A stretch of 64,000 nucleotides of DNA from assembly GCF_003351225.1 (NCBI RefSeq), contig NZ_QQSY01000002.1, positions 695,917-759,916 of the forward strand. The letters run 5' to 3'. The stretch is from Dyella solisilvae (GTDB lineage: Bacteria; Pseudomonadota; Gammaproteobacteria; Xanthomonadales; Rhodanobacteraceae). Each line of letters opens with the position of its first letter. Position 1 is the stretch's first letter. Shown here piece by piece: positions 31,194-40,796 of this stretch. The notes under the pieces were generated by a model, which saw nothing but the letters and a program-made list of their open reading frames with translations, was not told the origin of the DNA and did no database searches. The position numbers were made by a program, and so were the translations under genes.

Positions 31194-33418
31194 CAGTAGC
31201 CCGGGACGAAGGGGAACGACAGCGATTCGTAGTAGCTCAGCGGGTGCTGCGGCGGCGCGACACCGGCAGGCAGCGGCAGGCCGTTGAGGCTCTGGAAATA
31301 GGCGATCGAGGCATCACGCCACCACAGCGCCTCCTTCTGCTGGATGGCGAGGAAGGTGGACGCCTTCTGGTAACGCTCGGCGTCGATGTGACTGCCGACG
31401 CGGCCCCAGGTGTCGCGCATCTGGCCTACGGTGTCGACACCGCGGGTGTAGTGCATCACCAGCTCGTTCCACAGCGTCTGGCCCGACTGCATGCGGTAGC
31501 TCCACGGCAGGTGGTGGAACCACAGCAGGAAGACTTCGGGCGTGGTGGCGGGATCATTGAACTTGGCGGCCAGCGGCGGCGCGTACTGGGCCACCGCGTT
31601 GCTGCCGGTGCTGGTGCGGTCGAAGCCGATGCCGTCGTGGTCGGCGCGGTGGTAGTACACCGGCGTCCAGTCGGCGCGCGGGCCAGTGGCGTCCCAGGGC
31701 GCGGGACCGTAGTGGTGGCCGTGGCCCATCAGGTGATGCAGGCCCAGCGGGGTCATGTAGTCGACCACCGCCTCGCGCGAACCCATCATCATGTCGACCA
31801 CCGGGGTGACGAAAGCCGCTTCGTCGGTGAAGGTCATGCGCACCCAGTCGGCGGCGATGGAGCGCGCGGACTCGGTGGGGTTCCAGGCGAGGCGCCCGAA
31901 CGCGTACCAGTTGGCCTGGTTGAAGTCCGAGCCGCACCAGTCGCGGTCCGTGCCGATGTTGGCCACGCCGGCGATGCCCGTAAGTTGGTGACCATCGAGC
32001 TGGCCGTCGATCACCTTGGCCACGGTCGAGCCCTTGCCACGGGACATCGTGTCGGAGGAAAGCGTCTCCTCGAACATCGTGCCCAGGTAGGCCAGGTGGG
32101 TGGCGAAGCCCAGGTATTCCTTGGTGATCTGGAACTCCATCATCAACGGCGTCTTCGGCATCGCGCCGAACAGCGGGTTGAACGGCTCGCGCGGCTGGAA
32201 GTCGATCGGGCCGTTCTTCACCTGCAGCAGCACGTTGGAACGGAACTTGCCGTCCAGCGGCTTGAACTCGGCGTAGGCCTGCTTGGCGCGATCGTCCCTG
32301 TTTTCCTGCGAGTAGACGAAGGCGCGCCACATCAGCACGCCGCCGTGCGGCTGCAGCGCATCGGCCAGCATGTTGGCGCCATCGGCGTGGTTGCGGCCGT
32401 AGTCCTGCGGGCCGGGCTGGCCCTCGGAATTGGCCTTGACCAGGAAGCCGCCGAAGTCGGGAATCAGCGCGTAGACCTCATCGGCCTTGGCGCGCCACCA
32501 CTTCTGCACCTGCGGGTCGAGCGGATCGGCGGTCTTGAGCCCGCCGATCTCGATCGGCGCGCTGAACTTCACGCTGAGGTAGACGCGGATGCCGTACGGG
32601 CGCATCACGCCTGCCAGCGCCTTCACCTTCTCCAGGTACGGCGCGGTAAGGATCGCCGCATTGGCGTTGACGTTGTTGAGCACCGTGCCGTTGATGCCGA
32701 GCGAGGCATTGGCGCGTGCATAGTCGGTATAGCGCGGATCCAGCCAGTCCGGCAGCTTCTGCCAGTCCCAGATCGACTGGCCGGCGTAGCCACGCTCGGT
32801 ATGGCGATTGAGGTCGTCCCAGTGGTTGAGCACGCGCAGCTTCAGGCGCGGCCATTCGCGCACGTCGAGCTTGTCGAGCGCCTGCCCGGTCTGCACCAGG
32901 CGCAGCAGGTGGAAAGCGCCGTACAGGGCGCCGACGTCGTCATTGGCGGCCACCACCGTAGCCGGGTGGCCGGCGACGACCACGCTGCGGATCAGGTAGC
33001 CGTCGTGGCCGAGCGCGCGCAGGTCCAGGTGCAGGCCGGCGATCTGCGCCGAGGACGCGGGCGTGCCCACCACGATCGCGCCATCGGCGCTGACCGTGCT
33101 GGCCACCACTGGTGCGCCACCCAGCAAGCCGCCAAGGCCGCGCAGCAGCTCCTGCCGGGTCACCTCTTGCGTGGGCGATGCGCCGCCGATGACCAGCTGC
33201 GCGGCATGCGCCCTGACCGCGGCGGCCTCCGCCTGCGGCAGCGGGCGGTAACGCAGCCACAGGTCGTAGCCGTCCTCGGCCCGAGCCACGTTGGCGCCGA
33301 GCAGCGCCAGCAGCATTGGCAGGCCGGTCAGCACCGCCCGAAAAAGCGTGTAAAAACGCGCTCTAAGCGCCGCCGGAGCCGCTACGGTTATCGCTAACAT
33401 GTGCAAGAATGCTTTCAT
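31193..33418 (-). CDS. Alpha-glucuronidase, GH67
   Basis: Removes (4-O-methyl)glucuronic acid from the non-reducing end of aldouronic acids made by GH10. The protein shows the N-terminal domain, then the barrel with LNHWDDLN, GLILVKANSEGQPGPQ-like FLVKANSEGQPGPQDYGR carrying a catalytic acid, and the C-terminal dimerisation region with WFHHLPWSYRM. The start at 33418 has GGA upstream and gives a long signal region ending LGANVARA. An operator-like site at 33386-33399 would then lie within the first codons, so a shorter start is possible. It is the first gene of the eight-gene operon and diverges from the LacI gene. Confidence 0.92.
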   Translation of the reverse strand: MKAFLHMLAITVAAPAALRARFYTLFRAVLTGLPMLLALLGANVARAEDGYDLWLRYRPLPQAEAAAVRAHAAQLVIGGASPTQEVTRQELLRGLGGLLGGAPVVASTVSADGAIVVGTPASSAQIAGLHLDLRALGHDGYLIRSVVVAGHPATVVAANDDVGALYGAFHLLRLVQTGQALDKLDVREWPRLKLRVLNHWDDLNRHTERGYAGQSIWDWQKLPDWLDPRYTDYARANASLGINGTVLNNVNANAAILTAPYLEKVKALAGVMRPYGIRVYLSVKFSAPIEIGGLKTADPLDPQVQKWWRAKADEVYALIPDFGGFLVKANSEGQPGPQDYGRNHADGANMLADALQPHGGVLMWRAFVYSQENRDDRAKQAYAEFKPLDGKFRSNVLLQVKNGPIDFQPREPFNPLFGAMPKTPLMMEFQITKEYLGFATHLAYLGTMFEETLSSDTMSRGKGSTVAKVIDGQLDGHQLTGIAGVANIGTDRDWCGSDFNQANWYAFGRLAWNPTESARSIAADWVRMTFTDEAAFVTPVVDMMMGSREAVVDYMTPLGLHHLMGHGHHYGPAPWDATGPRADWTPVYYHRADHDGIGFDRTSTGSNAVAQYAPPLAAKFNDPATTPEVFLLWFHHLPWSYRMQSGQTLWNELVMHYTRGVDTVGQMRDTWGRVGSHIDAERYQKASTFLAIQQKEALWWRDASIAYFQSLNGLPLPAGVAPPQHPLSYYESLSFPFVPGY
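33386..33399. promoter_or_regulatory. Weak xylan-regulon operator-like site at the GH67 5' end
   Basis: GGTTATCGCTAACA matches 11 of 14 positions of the xylan-box motif. It overlaps an internal ATG of GH67 (33400) and lies 90 bases from the LacI start, so it could regulate either gene. Confidence 0.45.
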
Positions 33419-33488
33419 ACTCGATCCGTAATCACGACCGTAACGATGTCCGTGGCAACCGCGACACGGTCTCTGCGGAATCAGCACC

Positions 33489-34580
33489 GTGCAAGGGAAA
33501 ACGGCATTGAAGAACACCGTCAGGAAGTCTGTTCGACGCAAGGGCGCCGCCATCACCATCGATGACGTTGCCGTGTTGGCGAAGGTATCGCCGATGACCG
33601 TTTCGCGCGTGATGAACGGTCACAGCAAAGTGCGCGACGCGACCCGCGAGCGGGTGATGGAAGCGGTGCGCGAGCTCGGCTACATCCCCAATCTCGCGGC
33701 CAGTTCGCTGGCCGCGGCGCAGGACGCGCGCATCGCACTGATCTACACCAACCCCAGCGGCGGCTACCTGCGCGAACTGCTGCTCGGCGCCTTGCGCGGC
33801 GCGGCGCGCACCGCGGCGCAGCTGGTGATCGACAACTGGGACGAACTGGACGTCGGCGCCGAGCGCGTGGCTGCACGAGCCCTCGCCAACAGCGTGGCCG
33901 GCGTGATCCTGCCGCCGCCGCTGTGCGAATCGAAGGTGGTGATCGAAGAGCTGGTCAACGCCGGCGTGCCGGTGGTGGCGATCGCCGCGGGCCGCTTCAA
34001 CCACGACATCTCCAGCGTGCGCATCGACGACTTCATTGCGAGCAAGGAAGTGACTGAGCACCTGCTCAGGATGGGCCACAAGCGCATCGCCTTCATCAAG
34101 GGCCATCCCAACCAGACCGCCAGCACGCGTCGCTACGAGGGTTACCAGGCGGCGCTGAAGGACGCCGGCATTCCGCTGGATCCCGCACTGGTGCAGCAGG
34201 GCTACTTCACCTACCGCTCCGGACTGGACACGGTGGAGAGGCTGCTGTCGCTGCGCCAGCCGCCCACCGCGATCTTCGCGAGCAATGACGACATGGCGGC
34301 GGCCGCCATCTCGGTGGCTCACCGGCGTGGCCTGGATGTGCCGCGCGACCTCTCCATCATGGGCTTCGACGATACCTCGGCCGCCACCACGGTGTGGCCC
34401 GAACTCAGCACGGTGCGCCAGCCGATCGCCAGCATGGCCGACTCGGCCATCGACATCCTGCTGCGCTCCATCCGCCGCAAGGACAACGATACCAAGGTGG
34501 TGGTCGATCACGTGGTTGCCCATCAGCTGATCAAGCGCGATTCGGTGGCGCCGCCCGTCGCGCGCAAGACGCGCGGCTAA
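33489..34580 (+). CDS. LacI-family transcriptional regulator
   Basis: DNA-binding repressor of 363 residues. The helix-turn-helix is ITIDDVAVLAKVSPMTVSRVMNG (about residues 22-44; positions 22-41 form the two helices), followed by the hinge helix NLAASSLA and a periplasmic-binding-type ligand domain with FASNDDMAAAAI and SIMGFDD. The start is a GTG at 33489; a TTG at 33507 behind AAGGGA is an alternative. It is divergent from the GH67 operon and is the best candidate to bind the AGCGCT-centred sites in this window. The inducer is probably a xylan-derived sugar or uronate; that is inference. Confidence 0.9.
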   Translation: MQGKTALKNTVRKSVRRKGAAITIDDVAVLAKVSPMTVSRVMNGHSKVRDATRERVMEAVRELGYIPNLAASSLAAAQDARIALIYTNPSGGYLRELLLGALRGAARTAAQLVIDNWDELDVGAERVAARALANSVAGVILPPPLCESKVVIEELVNAGVPVVAIAAGRFNHDISSVRIDDFIASKEVTEHLLRMGHKRIAFIKGHPNQTASTRRYEGYQAALKDAGIPLDPALVQQGYFTYRSGLDTVERLLSLRQPPTAIFASNDDMAAAAISVAHRRGLDVPRDLSIMGFDDTSAATTVWPELSTVRQPIASMADSAIDILLRSIRRKDNDTKVVVDHVVAHQLIKRDSVAPPVARKTRG

Positions 34581-34608
34581 GCGCGAATCCTGCTGCACAT
34601 CCGTGGCT

Positions 34609-34629
34609 CCGGCGGCGCAAGGCCGCCGG
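34609..34629. terminator. Convergent hairpin between lacI-type gene and xylE
   Basis: Arms CCGGCGGC and GCCGCCGG with a GCAAG loop are followed on the plus strand by CAAAAC. It lies in the 73-base gap between two converging genes. Confidence 0.6.
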
Positions 34630-34653
34630 CAAAACGCTGCGCCACCCAACGCG

Positions 34654-36087
34654 CTAGCCCTCCATCTGTTCCAGTTCCTTGCCGCGGGTCTCGTGCACGT
34701 AGCGCAGCACGAACACCACCGACAGCGCGGCGGCCAGGGCATACAGGCCATACGCGCCAGCCAGGCCAATGCTGGTCAGCAGGATCGGGAAGGTCACGGT
34801 GATGGCGAAATTGGACGTCCACTGCGCCGCGCCAGCCACGGCGAGGGCGGAGCCGCGGATCTGGTTGGGGAACATCTCGCCCAGCATCACCCACATCACC
34901 GGGCCCCACGACATGTTGAAGAAGGCCACGTAGGCGTTGGCCGCCACCAGCGCCAGTGTGCCCATCGGCGGCGCCAGGCTGATCTTGCCATTGGCGTCGA
35001 GGCCGGCATGGGCGAACGCAAAGGTGACCAGGGCGAGCGTGATCGTCATGCCCACCGAGCCGACCCAGAGGAGCGGCTTGCGGCCAAGCTTGTCGATCAG
35101 CATCACCGCCACCAGGCAGGCGCCGATGCTGAGCGCGCCCGAGAAGACGTTGATGAGCAGCGCATCGTTTTCGGAGAAGCCCACCGCCTGCCACAGTACG
35201 GCGCCGTAGTAGAAAACGACGTTGATGCCGACCAGCTGCTGGAAGGTGGCCAGGCCGATGCCCACCCACACGATGGGACGGACGCGACCGCTGGTCTTGT
35301 CCAGCAGATCCGACAACTTGGGACGATGGCGATCCTGCGCCAGTGAGCCGCCAATCTCGCTCATCTTGGCGCGCGCCTCGTCCTCGCCATACAGGCGCGT
35401 CAGCACCGCCCTGGCTTCGACGTCGCGCTTGCGCACCACCAGGAAACGGGGACTTTCGGGAATGAACAACAGCGAGACCAGGAACAGCGTCGACGGTAGC
35501 GCCTGCATCCAGAACATCCAGCGCCATGCATCCTGATGCAGCCACAGCACGCCGGTGGAGGCGCCCGCCGCCTTGGCCAGCAGGAAGTTGCTGAGGAATG
35601 CGCTGAACAGGCCGCTGATGATGGCGATCTGCTGCACCGTCGCGAGCCGGCCGCGATAGCGCGCCGGCGCCACCTCCGCGATATAGGCGGGGGCGATCAC
35701 GCTGGCCGCGCCAACGGCGAAACCGCCGGTCATCCGCGCAGCCACGAAAAGTGCGGCATTGGCCGCGGCGCCGGCGCCAAGCGCCGACAGAAGGAAAAGC
35801 AGCGCCGAGACGATCAGTACCGAGCGTCGTCCCCACACGTCGGCGACGCGGCCGGCGAAGAAGGCGCCCAGCGCGCAACCGAGCAGCATCGAGGCGACCT
35901 GGAAGCCGATGGCCGCGGAACTGGAATGGAAGGCCTGCTTGATGCCGTCCACGGTGCCGTTGATGACGCCGCTGTCGAAGCCAAACAGGAAGCCGCCGAG
36001 CGTGGCGACGCAACTGATCTGGACGATGAGGCGGGTGTTTTCCGTTGTGCCAGTACTGGCCACGTTTTCAAACGGGACGCTGTTCAT
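34654..36087 (-). CDS. xylE: D-xylose:proton symporter, MFS sugar porter
   Basis: Inner-membrane sugar porter of 477 residues with 12 hydrophobic segments. Signatures include GRVADVWGRRS between TM2 and TM3, PESPRFLV after TM6, QQLVGINVVFYYG in TM7, DKLGRKP between TM8 and TM9, and HETRGKELEQM after TM12. It is the third gene of the xylB-xylA-xylE unit, 112 bases after xylA with a hairpin in the gap. Xylose as substrate follows from the operon; other pentoses or glucose are possible. Confidence 0.93.
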   Translation of the reverse strand: MNSVPFENVASTGTTENTRLIVQISCVATLGGFLFGFDSGVINGTVDGIKQAFHSSSAAIGFQVASMLLGCALGAFFAGRVADVWGRRSVLIVSALLFLLSALGAGAAANAALFVAARMTGGFAVGAASVIAPAYIAEVAPARYRGRLATVQQIAIISGLFSAFLSNFLLAKAAGASTGVLWLHQDAWRWMFWMQALPSTLFLVSLLFIPESPRFLVVRKRDVEARAVLTRLYGEDEARAKMSEIGGSLAQDRHRPKLSDLLDKTSGRVRPIVWVGIGLATFQQLVGINVVFYYGAVLWQAVGFSENDALLINVFSGALSIGACLVAVMLIDKLGRKPLLWVGSVGMTITLALVTFAFAHAGLDANGKISLAPPMGTLALVAANAYVAFFNMSWGPVMWVMLGEMFPNQIRGSALAVAGAAQWTSNFAITVTFPILLTSIGLAGAYGLYALAAALSVVFVLRYVHETRGKELEQMEG

Positions 36088-36130
36088 GCCGACGGTGTCT
36101 CATGGTCATGTTTCCGGTCTCCCCCAAGCC

Positions 36131-36158
36131 GGCAAGGCGCGTTCCCGCGCGCCTTGCC
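36131..36158 (-). terminator. 11-bp hairpin between xylA and xylE
   Basis: Arms GGCAAGGCGCG and CGCGCCTTGCC with a 6-base loop. There is no T-tract, so it may attenuate or stabilise rather than stop transcription into xylE. Confidence 0.5.
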
Positions 36159-36199
36159 GACCACTCAGATCAGACGCGAGCAAAGCCCGCCGTCTGCGC

Positions 36200-37537
36200 T
36201 CAGCGCAGCAGGTACTGGTTGAGCAGGTTCTCGTAGAGCTCCTGCTTGCCGCTGGTCTTGGCCGGCTCACCCTGCTTGACGGCGAGGGAGTGCAGGTCGG
36301 CCAGGCCGAGCTTGCCCTGTTCGAAGTCGCGGCCAGCGCCCTGGTCGAAGCTGGCGTAACGCTCGGCGCGCCACTTCTCCAGCGGCGACTTGGTGAGCAG
36401 CGCGTGCGCCACTTCCAGGCCGCGTGCGAACGCGTCCATGCCGCCGATGTGGGCCAGGAACAAGTCGTCGGCGTCGGTGGACTCGCGGCGCACCTTGGCG
36501 TCGAAGTTCAGGCCGCCCGGGGCGAGGCCGCCCTGGCGCAGCACCACCTGCATGGCGCCCACGGTGTCGTACAGGTCGGTCGGGAACTGGTCGGTATCCC
36601 AGCCGTTCTGCGCGTTGCCGCGATTGGCGTCGATGCTGCCGAGCATGCCGTGGTCAGAAGCGACCTGCAGGTCATGCTCGAAGGTGTGGCCCGACAGCGT
36701 GGCGTGGTTGGCTTCGATGTTGAGCTTGAAGTCGTTTTCGAGGCCATGCTGGCGCAGGAAGCCGGCGACGGTGGCCGAGTCGAAGTCGTACTGGTGCTTC
36801 ATCGGCTCCATCGGCTTGGGCTCGATCAGGAAGTTGCCCTTGAAGCCGATGCTGCGACCGTAGTCGCGCGCCATGGTGAGGAAGCGGCCGAAGTGACCGA
36901 GCTCGCGCTTCATGTTGGTGTTGTGCAGCGAGGCATAGCCTTCGCGGCCACCCCAGAACACGTAGTTCTCGCCGCCCAGCTCCACGGTCGCGTCGAGCGC
37001 GGCCTTGATCTGCACGCCGGCGCGTGCCACCACGGCGAAGTCCGGGTTGGTGCCAGCGCCGTTCATGTAGCGCGGATGGCTGAACAGGTTCGCCGTGCCC
37101 CACAGCAGCTTGACGCCGGTGGCCTTCTGGCGCTCCTTGGCCAGCGCAACCATGTGCTTCAGGTTGCTCTCGTACTCGCCGATGTCATCGGCGTCCGGAG
37201 CCAGGTCGATGTCGTGGAAGCAGTAGTACGGCACGCCGAGCTTGGTGAAGAACTCGAACGCAGCGTCGATCTTGGCTTCAGCGCGGGCGAGCGGCGTGGC
37301 GCCGACGTCCCACGGGTAGTTGCGCGTGCCGGGACCAAACGGGTCGTGACCGGCGTTGCAGAAGCTGTGCCAGTAGCACACCGCGAAACGCAGGTGCTCG
37401 GCCATCGTCTTGTCGCCGATCTTCTTGTTGGCATCGTAGTGCTTGAACGCCAGCGGGTTGTCCGAGCCAATGCCCTCGAACGGGATTTGGCCGATGCCGG
37501 GGAAGTATTCGCGCTGGCCGATGAAGGTGGTGCTCAT
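36200..37537 (-). CDS. xylA: Xylose isomerase
   Basis: Isomerises D-xylose to D-xylulose; metal-dependent TIM-barrel enzyme of 445 residues (class II length, with the longer N-terminus). Active-site blocks are [43 protein letters not shown] and [18 protein letters not shown]. The ATG at 37537 gives the standard start [18 protein letters not shown] and has GAGGA 10 bases upstream. It lies 52 bases after xylB. Confidence 0.97.
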   Translation of the reverse strand: MSTTFIGQREYFPGIGQIPFEGIGSDNPLAFKHYDANKKIGDKTMAEHLRFAVCYWHSFCNAGHDPFGPGTRNYPWDVGATPLARAEAKIDAAFEFFTKLGVPYYCFHDIDLAPDADDIGEYESNLKHMVALAKERQKATGVKLLWGTANLFSHPRYMNGAGTNPDFAVVARAGVQIKAALDATVELGGENYVFWGGREGYASLHNTNMKRELGHFGRFLTMARDYGRSIGFKGNFLIEPKPMEPMKHQYDFDSATVAGFLRQHGLENDFKLNIEANHATLSGHTFEHDLQVASDHGMLGSIDANRGNAQNGWDTDQFPTDLYDTVGAMQVVLRQGGLAPGGLNFDAKVRRESTDADDLFLAHIGGMDAFARGLEVAHALLTKSPLEKWRAERYASFDQGAGRDFEQGKLGLADLHSLAVKQGEPAKTSGKQELYENLLNQYLLR

Positions 37538-37589
37538 GGAATGCGGGTCCTCGTCGAGAATAAAAAAAGGATGCGGGTGCGACGGCGGG

Positions 37590-39104
37590 TCAGTCAGCAC
37601 CCGCAGCCGGGGAAAGGGCGTAGTAGGACTTGGCCACGTCGAGGTGGCTAAGGAATTGCGCGTAGTGGCCTTCGTAGGCCGACACGTTCTTTGGATCGGG
37701 GCGCGCCGAGAGCCCCGGCGCGATCAGCACATGCTCGCGGGCCATCGCCGCGAGATCGGCGTCGCCGCCCTGGGCGTGATCGAACGCCCACAGCGCCTGC
37801 AGCGCGGCGCCAAACGCGGCGCCCTCGGCCTGCAACGGGACTTCCACCGGGAGATTGAATACGTCGGCGATCATCTGGCGCCATGCCGCGCTGTGGCTGC
37901 CGCCGCCGGTGAGGCGGATGGCGTCGAACTTCAGGCCAGCCGCCAGCAGGGCGTCGAAGCCGTTGCGCAGCGCATAGGTGGCGCCCTCCATCGCGGCGCG
38001 ATAGGCGTTGGCGCGCGTGAAGTTGCCCAGATCCATGCCGTGCAGGCTGCCGCGTGCATGCGGCAGATCCGGCGTGCGCTCGCCGTTGAGGAACGGCAGC
38101 ATCACCAGCCCACCGGCGCCCGGCAGGGTGCCAGCCAGCACGGAATCGCCGTCGCGGGTGTTGAAGCCGAACGCCTTAGCCGTGCTTTCGGTGGCGACCG
38201 TGCAGTTCATGGTGCAGATCAGCGGCAGCCAGCCACCCGTGGACGAGCAGAACGCCGCCCAGCCTGCGGCTTCGTCCACCACCGGATGATCGGCGTAGGC
38301 GAACAAGGTGCCCGAGGTGCCCAGGCTCATGCTGAGCACGCCCGGCTCGACGTTGCCGGTACCGATGGCGGCCATCATGTTGTCGCCACCGCCCGCGGAA
38401 ACGCGCACGTTGTGCGGCAGGCCCAGTTCGTCGGCGATGGCCGCCGAAATCGGGAAGCTCGCATCGGCCTCCACCAGCGGAGGCAGGCACTTCAGCAGGT
38501 CACGGTCCGCATCCGTCGCGGCGAGCATCTCGCTCGACCAGCGGCGCGTGCGCACGTCCAGCCAGCCGGTGCCCGAGGCGTCGCCGTATTCCATCCAGCG
38601 CTCGCCGGTGAGCCAGAAATTCACGTAGTCGTGCGGCAGCAGGATGGTCGCTAGCTGCTCATAGGCCTGCGGGCGATGCTTGCGCGTCCACGGCAGCTTT
38701 GACGCGGTATAGCCGGCCAGGATCGGGTTGCCGGCCAGCGAAACGCACTTTTCCGCGCCACCGACCGCAGCCATGATCTCGTCGCACTCGCGCTGCGTGC
38801 TGGTATCGCACCACAGCTTGGCCGGCGCCAGCACATTGCCTGCGGCGTCGAGCGGCACAAAGCCATGCTGCTGGCCGGAGACGCCGATGGCCACCACGCG
38901 CGAACGGAACGCGGGGTCGAGCTTGGCGAAACAGCTGCGGATCGCCTCGATCCACCACTCCGCCTTCTGCTCGCGGCTGCCGTCGTCACCGGCGATCAGA
39001 TCCAGAGGATGGCCGTGCGTGGCCACCAGGCGGCGCGCAGCAGCATCGTAGGCGACCAATTTGACGCTCTGGGTACCTACATCCAGTCCAACCACAAGGC
39101 TCAT
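37590..39104 (-). CDS. xylB: Xylulokinase
   Basis: Phosphorylates D-xylulose to D-xylulose 5-phosphate, feeding the pentose phosphate pathway. The 504-residue FGGY kinase starts [20 protein letters not shown] (phosphate-1 motif). The catalytic Asp is D241 in [13 protein letters not shown], and the FGGY C-terminal block is [14 protein letters not shown]. The ATG at 39104 has GGAAA upstream; the longer open frame beyond it runs through the promoter and the opposite xylR gene and is not coding. It is first in the xylB-A-E operon. Confidence 0.96.
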   Translation of the reverse strand: MSLVVGLDVGTQSVKLVAYDAAARRLVATHGHPLDLIAGDDGSREQKAEWWIEAIRSCFAKLDPAFRSRVVAIGVSGQQHGFVPLDAAGNVLAPAKLWCDTSTQRECDEIMAAVGGAEKCVSLAGNPILAGYTASKLPWTRKHRPQAYEQLATILLPHDYVNFWLTGERWMEYGDASGTGWLDVRTRRWSSEMLAATDADRDLLKCLPPLVEADASFPISAAIADELGLPHNVRVSAGGGDNMMAAIGTGNVEPGVLSMSLGTSGTLFAYADHPVVDEAAGWAAFCSSTGGWLPLICTMNCTVATESTAKAFGFNTRDGDSVLAGTLPGAGGLVMLPFLNGERTPDLPHARGSLHGMDLGNFTRANAYRAAMEGATYALRNGFDALLAAGLKFDAIRLTGGGSHSAAWRQMIADVFNLPVEVPLQAEGAAFGAALQALWAFDHAQGGDADLAAMAREHVLIAPGLSARPDPKNVSAYEGHYAQFLSHLDVAKSYYALSPAAGAD

Positions 39105-39124
39105 ACGTTTTCCGGAACCAAAAA

Positions 39125-39138
39125 TGTTAGCGCTATCA
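39125..39138. promoter_or_regulatory. Xylan-regulon operator-like site upstream of xylB
   Basis: TGTTAGCGCTATCA, the inverse-orientation form of the same motif (13/14), 20 bases before the xylB ATG and just downstream of the predicted promoter. Confidence 0.75.
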
Positions 39139-39147
39139 TCGCATAGC

Positions 39148-39176
39148 TTAATAAAACCCCCGAACGGGTCTGGCAA
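39148..39176 (-). promoter_or_regulatory. Possible promoter of xylB-xylA-xylE
   Basis: On the minus strand TTGCCA (39171-39176, 5/6) and TATTAA (39148-39153, 4/6) are 17 bases apart. The operator at 39125-39138 would cover the start region. The rest of the 516-base gap (39105-39620) shows only the xylR-side elements; I see no gene in it. Confidence 0.4.
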
Positions 39177-39545
39177 GGCCTGGGAGCTGCCTGCCGCCTG
39201 AAGGAGGGTGCGTTCTGCCGACTGTACTAGCGTGTCGCCGAAATGCCATGCCGCAATGCAAAAAAGCCCAAAATGTGCCCTCCGGGACCTGTCTGGGAGG
39301 CGCAAGAACCCTCGACTCGGGCCTCCTTGAGACGCCCGCAGCGCGCCAGCGACCCAAATCCGTCCGGTCCTGGCTGCGGTCCGGCGGCCCGCCCGGGCAG
39401 GTGTCACCTGATCACGAGGCCTTTCCAGCAACACCACGACGCCTGGCGCCGCGCTGCGACGAGCGCACCCTGAGCTCGCCGTGGACGGATAGACGTCCAT
39501 CATGTGCCAGAGGTGGCTGCACGAACGTGCAAACGAAACCATTTG

Positions 39546-39585
39546 ATGCGGCGCAGCGTGTCGCCGCATGATGGTAACGCTAACT
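39546..39585. promoter_or_regulatory. Hairpin plus operator-like site upstream of xylR
   Basis: A dyad ATGCGGCG / CGCCGCAT (39546-39569, 8-base spacer) is followed at 39572-39585 by TGGTAACGCTAACT, 12/14 to the xylan-box motif, 35 bases before the xylR ATG. Confidence 0.55.
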
Positions 39586-39620
39586 TGCGGAGCAAGTGCC
39601 CTGCCATCAAGAGTTGTTGG

Positions 39621-40787
39621 ATGTTGCCTCATCGCGTCGCGCTGCTTTTCAACGCCAACAAGGTCTACGACCGGCAAGTCATCGCGGGCATCGGGCAATA
39701 CCTCACCTTCACCCGAGTGAAGTGGGACCTCTTCATGGAAGAGGATTTCCGCAGCCGCACCCTGGGCATCCGCCAGTGGCGCGGCGACGGCATCATTGCG
39801 GACTTCGACGATCCGGTGGTGGCCGAGGCGGTGTCGGCCCTGCCGCTTCCTGTGGTGGCCGTGGGCGGTTCGTATGCGGACGAGTCGCATTACCCATCTG
39901 GCATTCCTTACGTCGCCACCGACAACAAGAAGCTCGTGCAGCTCGCGTACGGCCATCTGATCGAGCACGGGCTGGAACGTTTCGCCTTTTTCGGCAAGCC
40001 GCCCGAGCCGGACAACCGCTGGGCCCACGAGCGCGAGATGTGGTTCCGCCACCTGACCGCGGCGGACGGGCTGGAAGGCATCGTCTACCACGGCTCGCCG
40101 ACGAGCGCGGGCGGCTGGGGGCGGGCGCAGCAGGAAGTGGCTGAGTGGATCCGCTCGCTGCCCAAGCCGATCGGCATCATCGCCGCCACTGACGCGCGCG
40201 CCCGCCAGCTGCTGCAGGCCTGCATCGTCGGCGACGTGCCGGTGCCGGAACAGGTGGCCATCATCGGCATCGACAACGATCCCATCGTGCAGGTGCTGAG
40301 CTGCATCCGGCTCACCTCGGTGATGCAGGGCGCGGAGGAGATGGGCCGCACCGCCGCGCAGCTCCTGCACCAGATGCTTCACGGCGGCGATTGCTCAGGC
40401 GCACGCGTGCTGGTGCCACCGACCGGCATCAACGTGCAGGCGAGCAGCCTGTACCAGTGCATCCGCAGCCCCCACGTGATGCGGGCCCGCCACTACATCC
40501 GCCAGTACGCCTGCATGGGCATCAAGACCGAGCAGGTGGCCAGCTACGTCGGCGTCTCGCGCACGCTGCTGGAAGAGCACTTCAAGCGCGAGCTGAAGAA
40601 ATCCGTGCACCAGGTGATCCTGGAGCACAAGCTGGAGCGCGCGCGGCACCTGCTGGCCGACCCGATGATGTCGCTGACCGACGTGGCGGTGCGCAGCGGC
40701 TTCACCTCGCTGCAGTACATGTACGTGGTGTTCAAGCGCGAATTCAACTGCACGCCCAAGCAGTATCTGGAACGCCTGCAGGCCTGA
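39621..40787 (+). CDS. xylR: XylR, AraC-family xylose regulator with PBP-like domain
   Basis: A 388-residue regulator close in length to E. coli XylR (392). The N-terminal part (MLPHRVALLFNANKVYDRQ...) is a periplasmic-binding-protein-like ligand domain of the LacI type, with YVATDNKKLVQLAYGHLIEHG and IIGIDNDPIVQ. The C-terminal 100 residues are an AraC domain with two helix-turn-helix units (TEQVASYVGVSRTLLEEHFKR and LTDVAVRSGFTSLQYMYVVFKRE). It is divergent from xylB and probably activates it with xylose. The ATG at 39621 is chosen by homology of the start; an earlier in-frame ATG would include the operator. Confidence 0.94.
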   Translation: MLPHRVALLFNANKVYDRQVIAGIGQYLTFTRVKWDLFMEEDFRSRTLGIRQWRGDGIIADFDDPVVAEAVSALPLPVVAVGGSYADESHYPSGIPYVATDNKKLVQLAYGHLIEHGLERFAFFGKPPEPDNRWAHEREMWFRHLTAADGLEGIVYHGSPTSAGGWGRAQQEVAEWIRSLPKPIGIIAATDARARQLLQACIVGDVPVPEQVAIIGIDNDPIVQVLSCIRLTSVMQGAEEMGRTAAQLLHQMLHGGDCSGARVLVPPTGINVQASSLYQCIRSPHVMRARHYIRQYACMGIKTEQVASYVGVSRTLLEEHFKRELKKSVHQVILEHKLERARHLLADPMMSLTDVAVRSGFTSLQYMYVVFKREFNCTPKQYLERLQA

Positions 40788-40796
40788 GCCAGCGGA

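Noticed and set aside
39105-40382. N-terminal extension of xylB through the promoter region
   Set aside because: It would run through the operator and antisense to xylR; xylulokinases begin at the [10 protein letters not shown] phrase at 39104.
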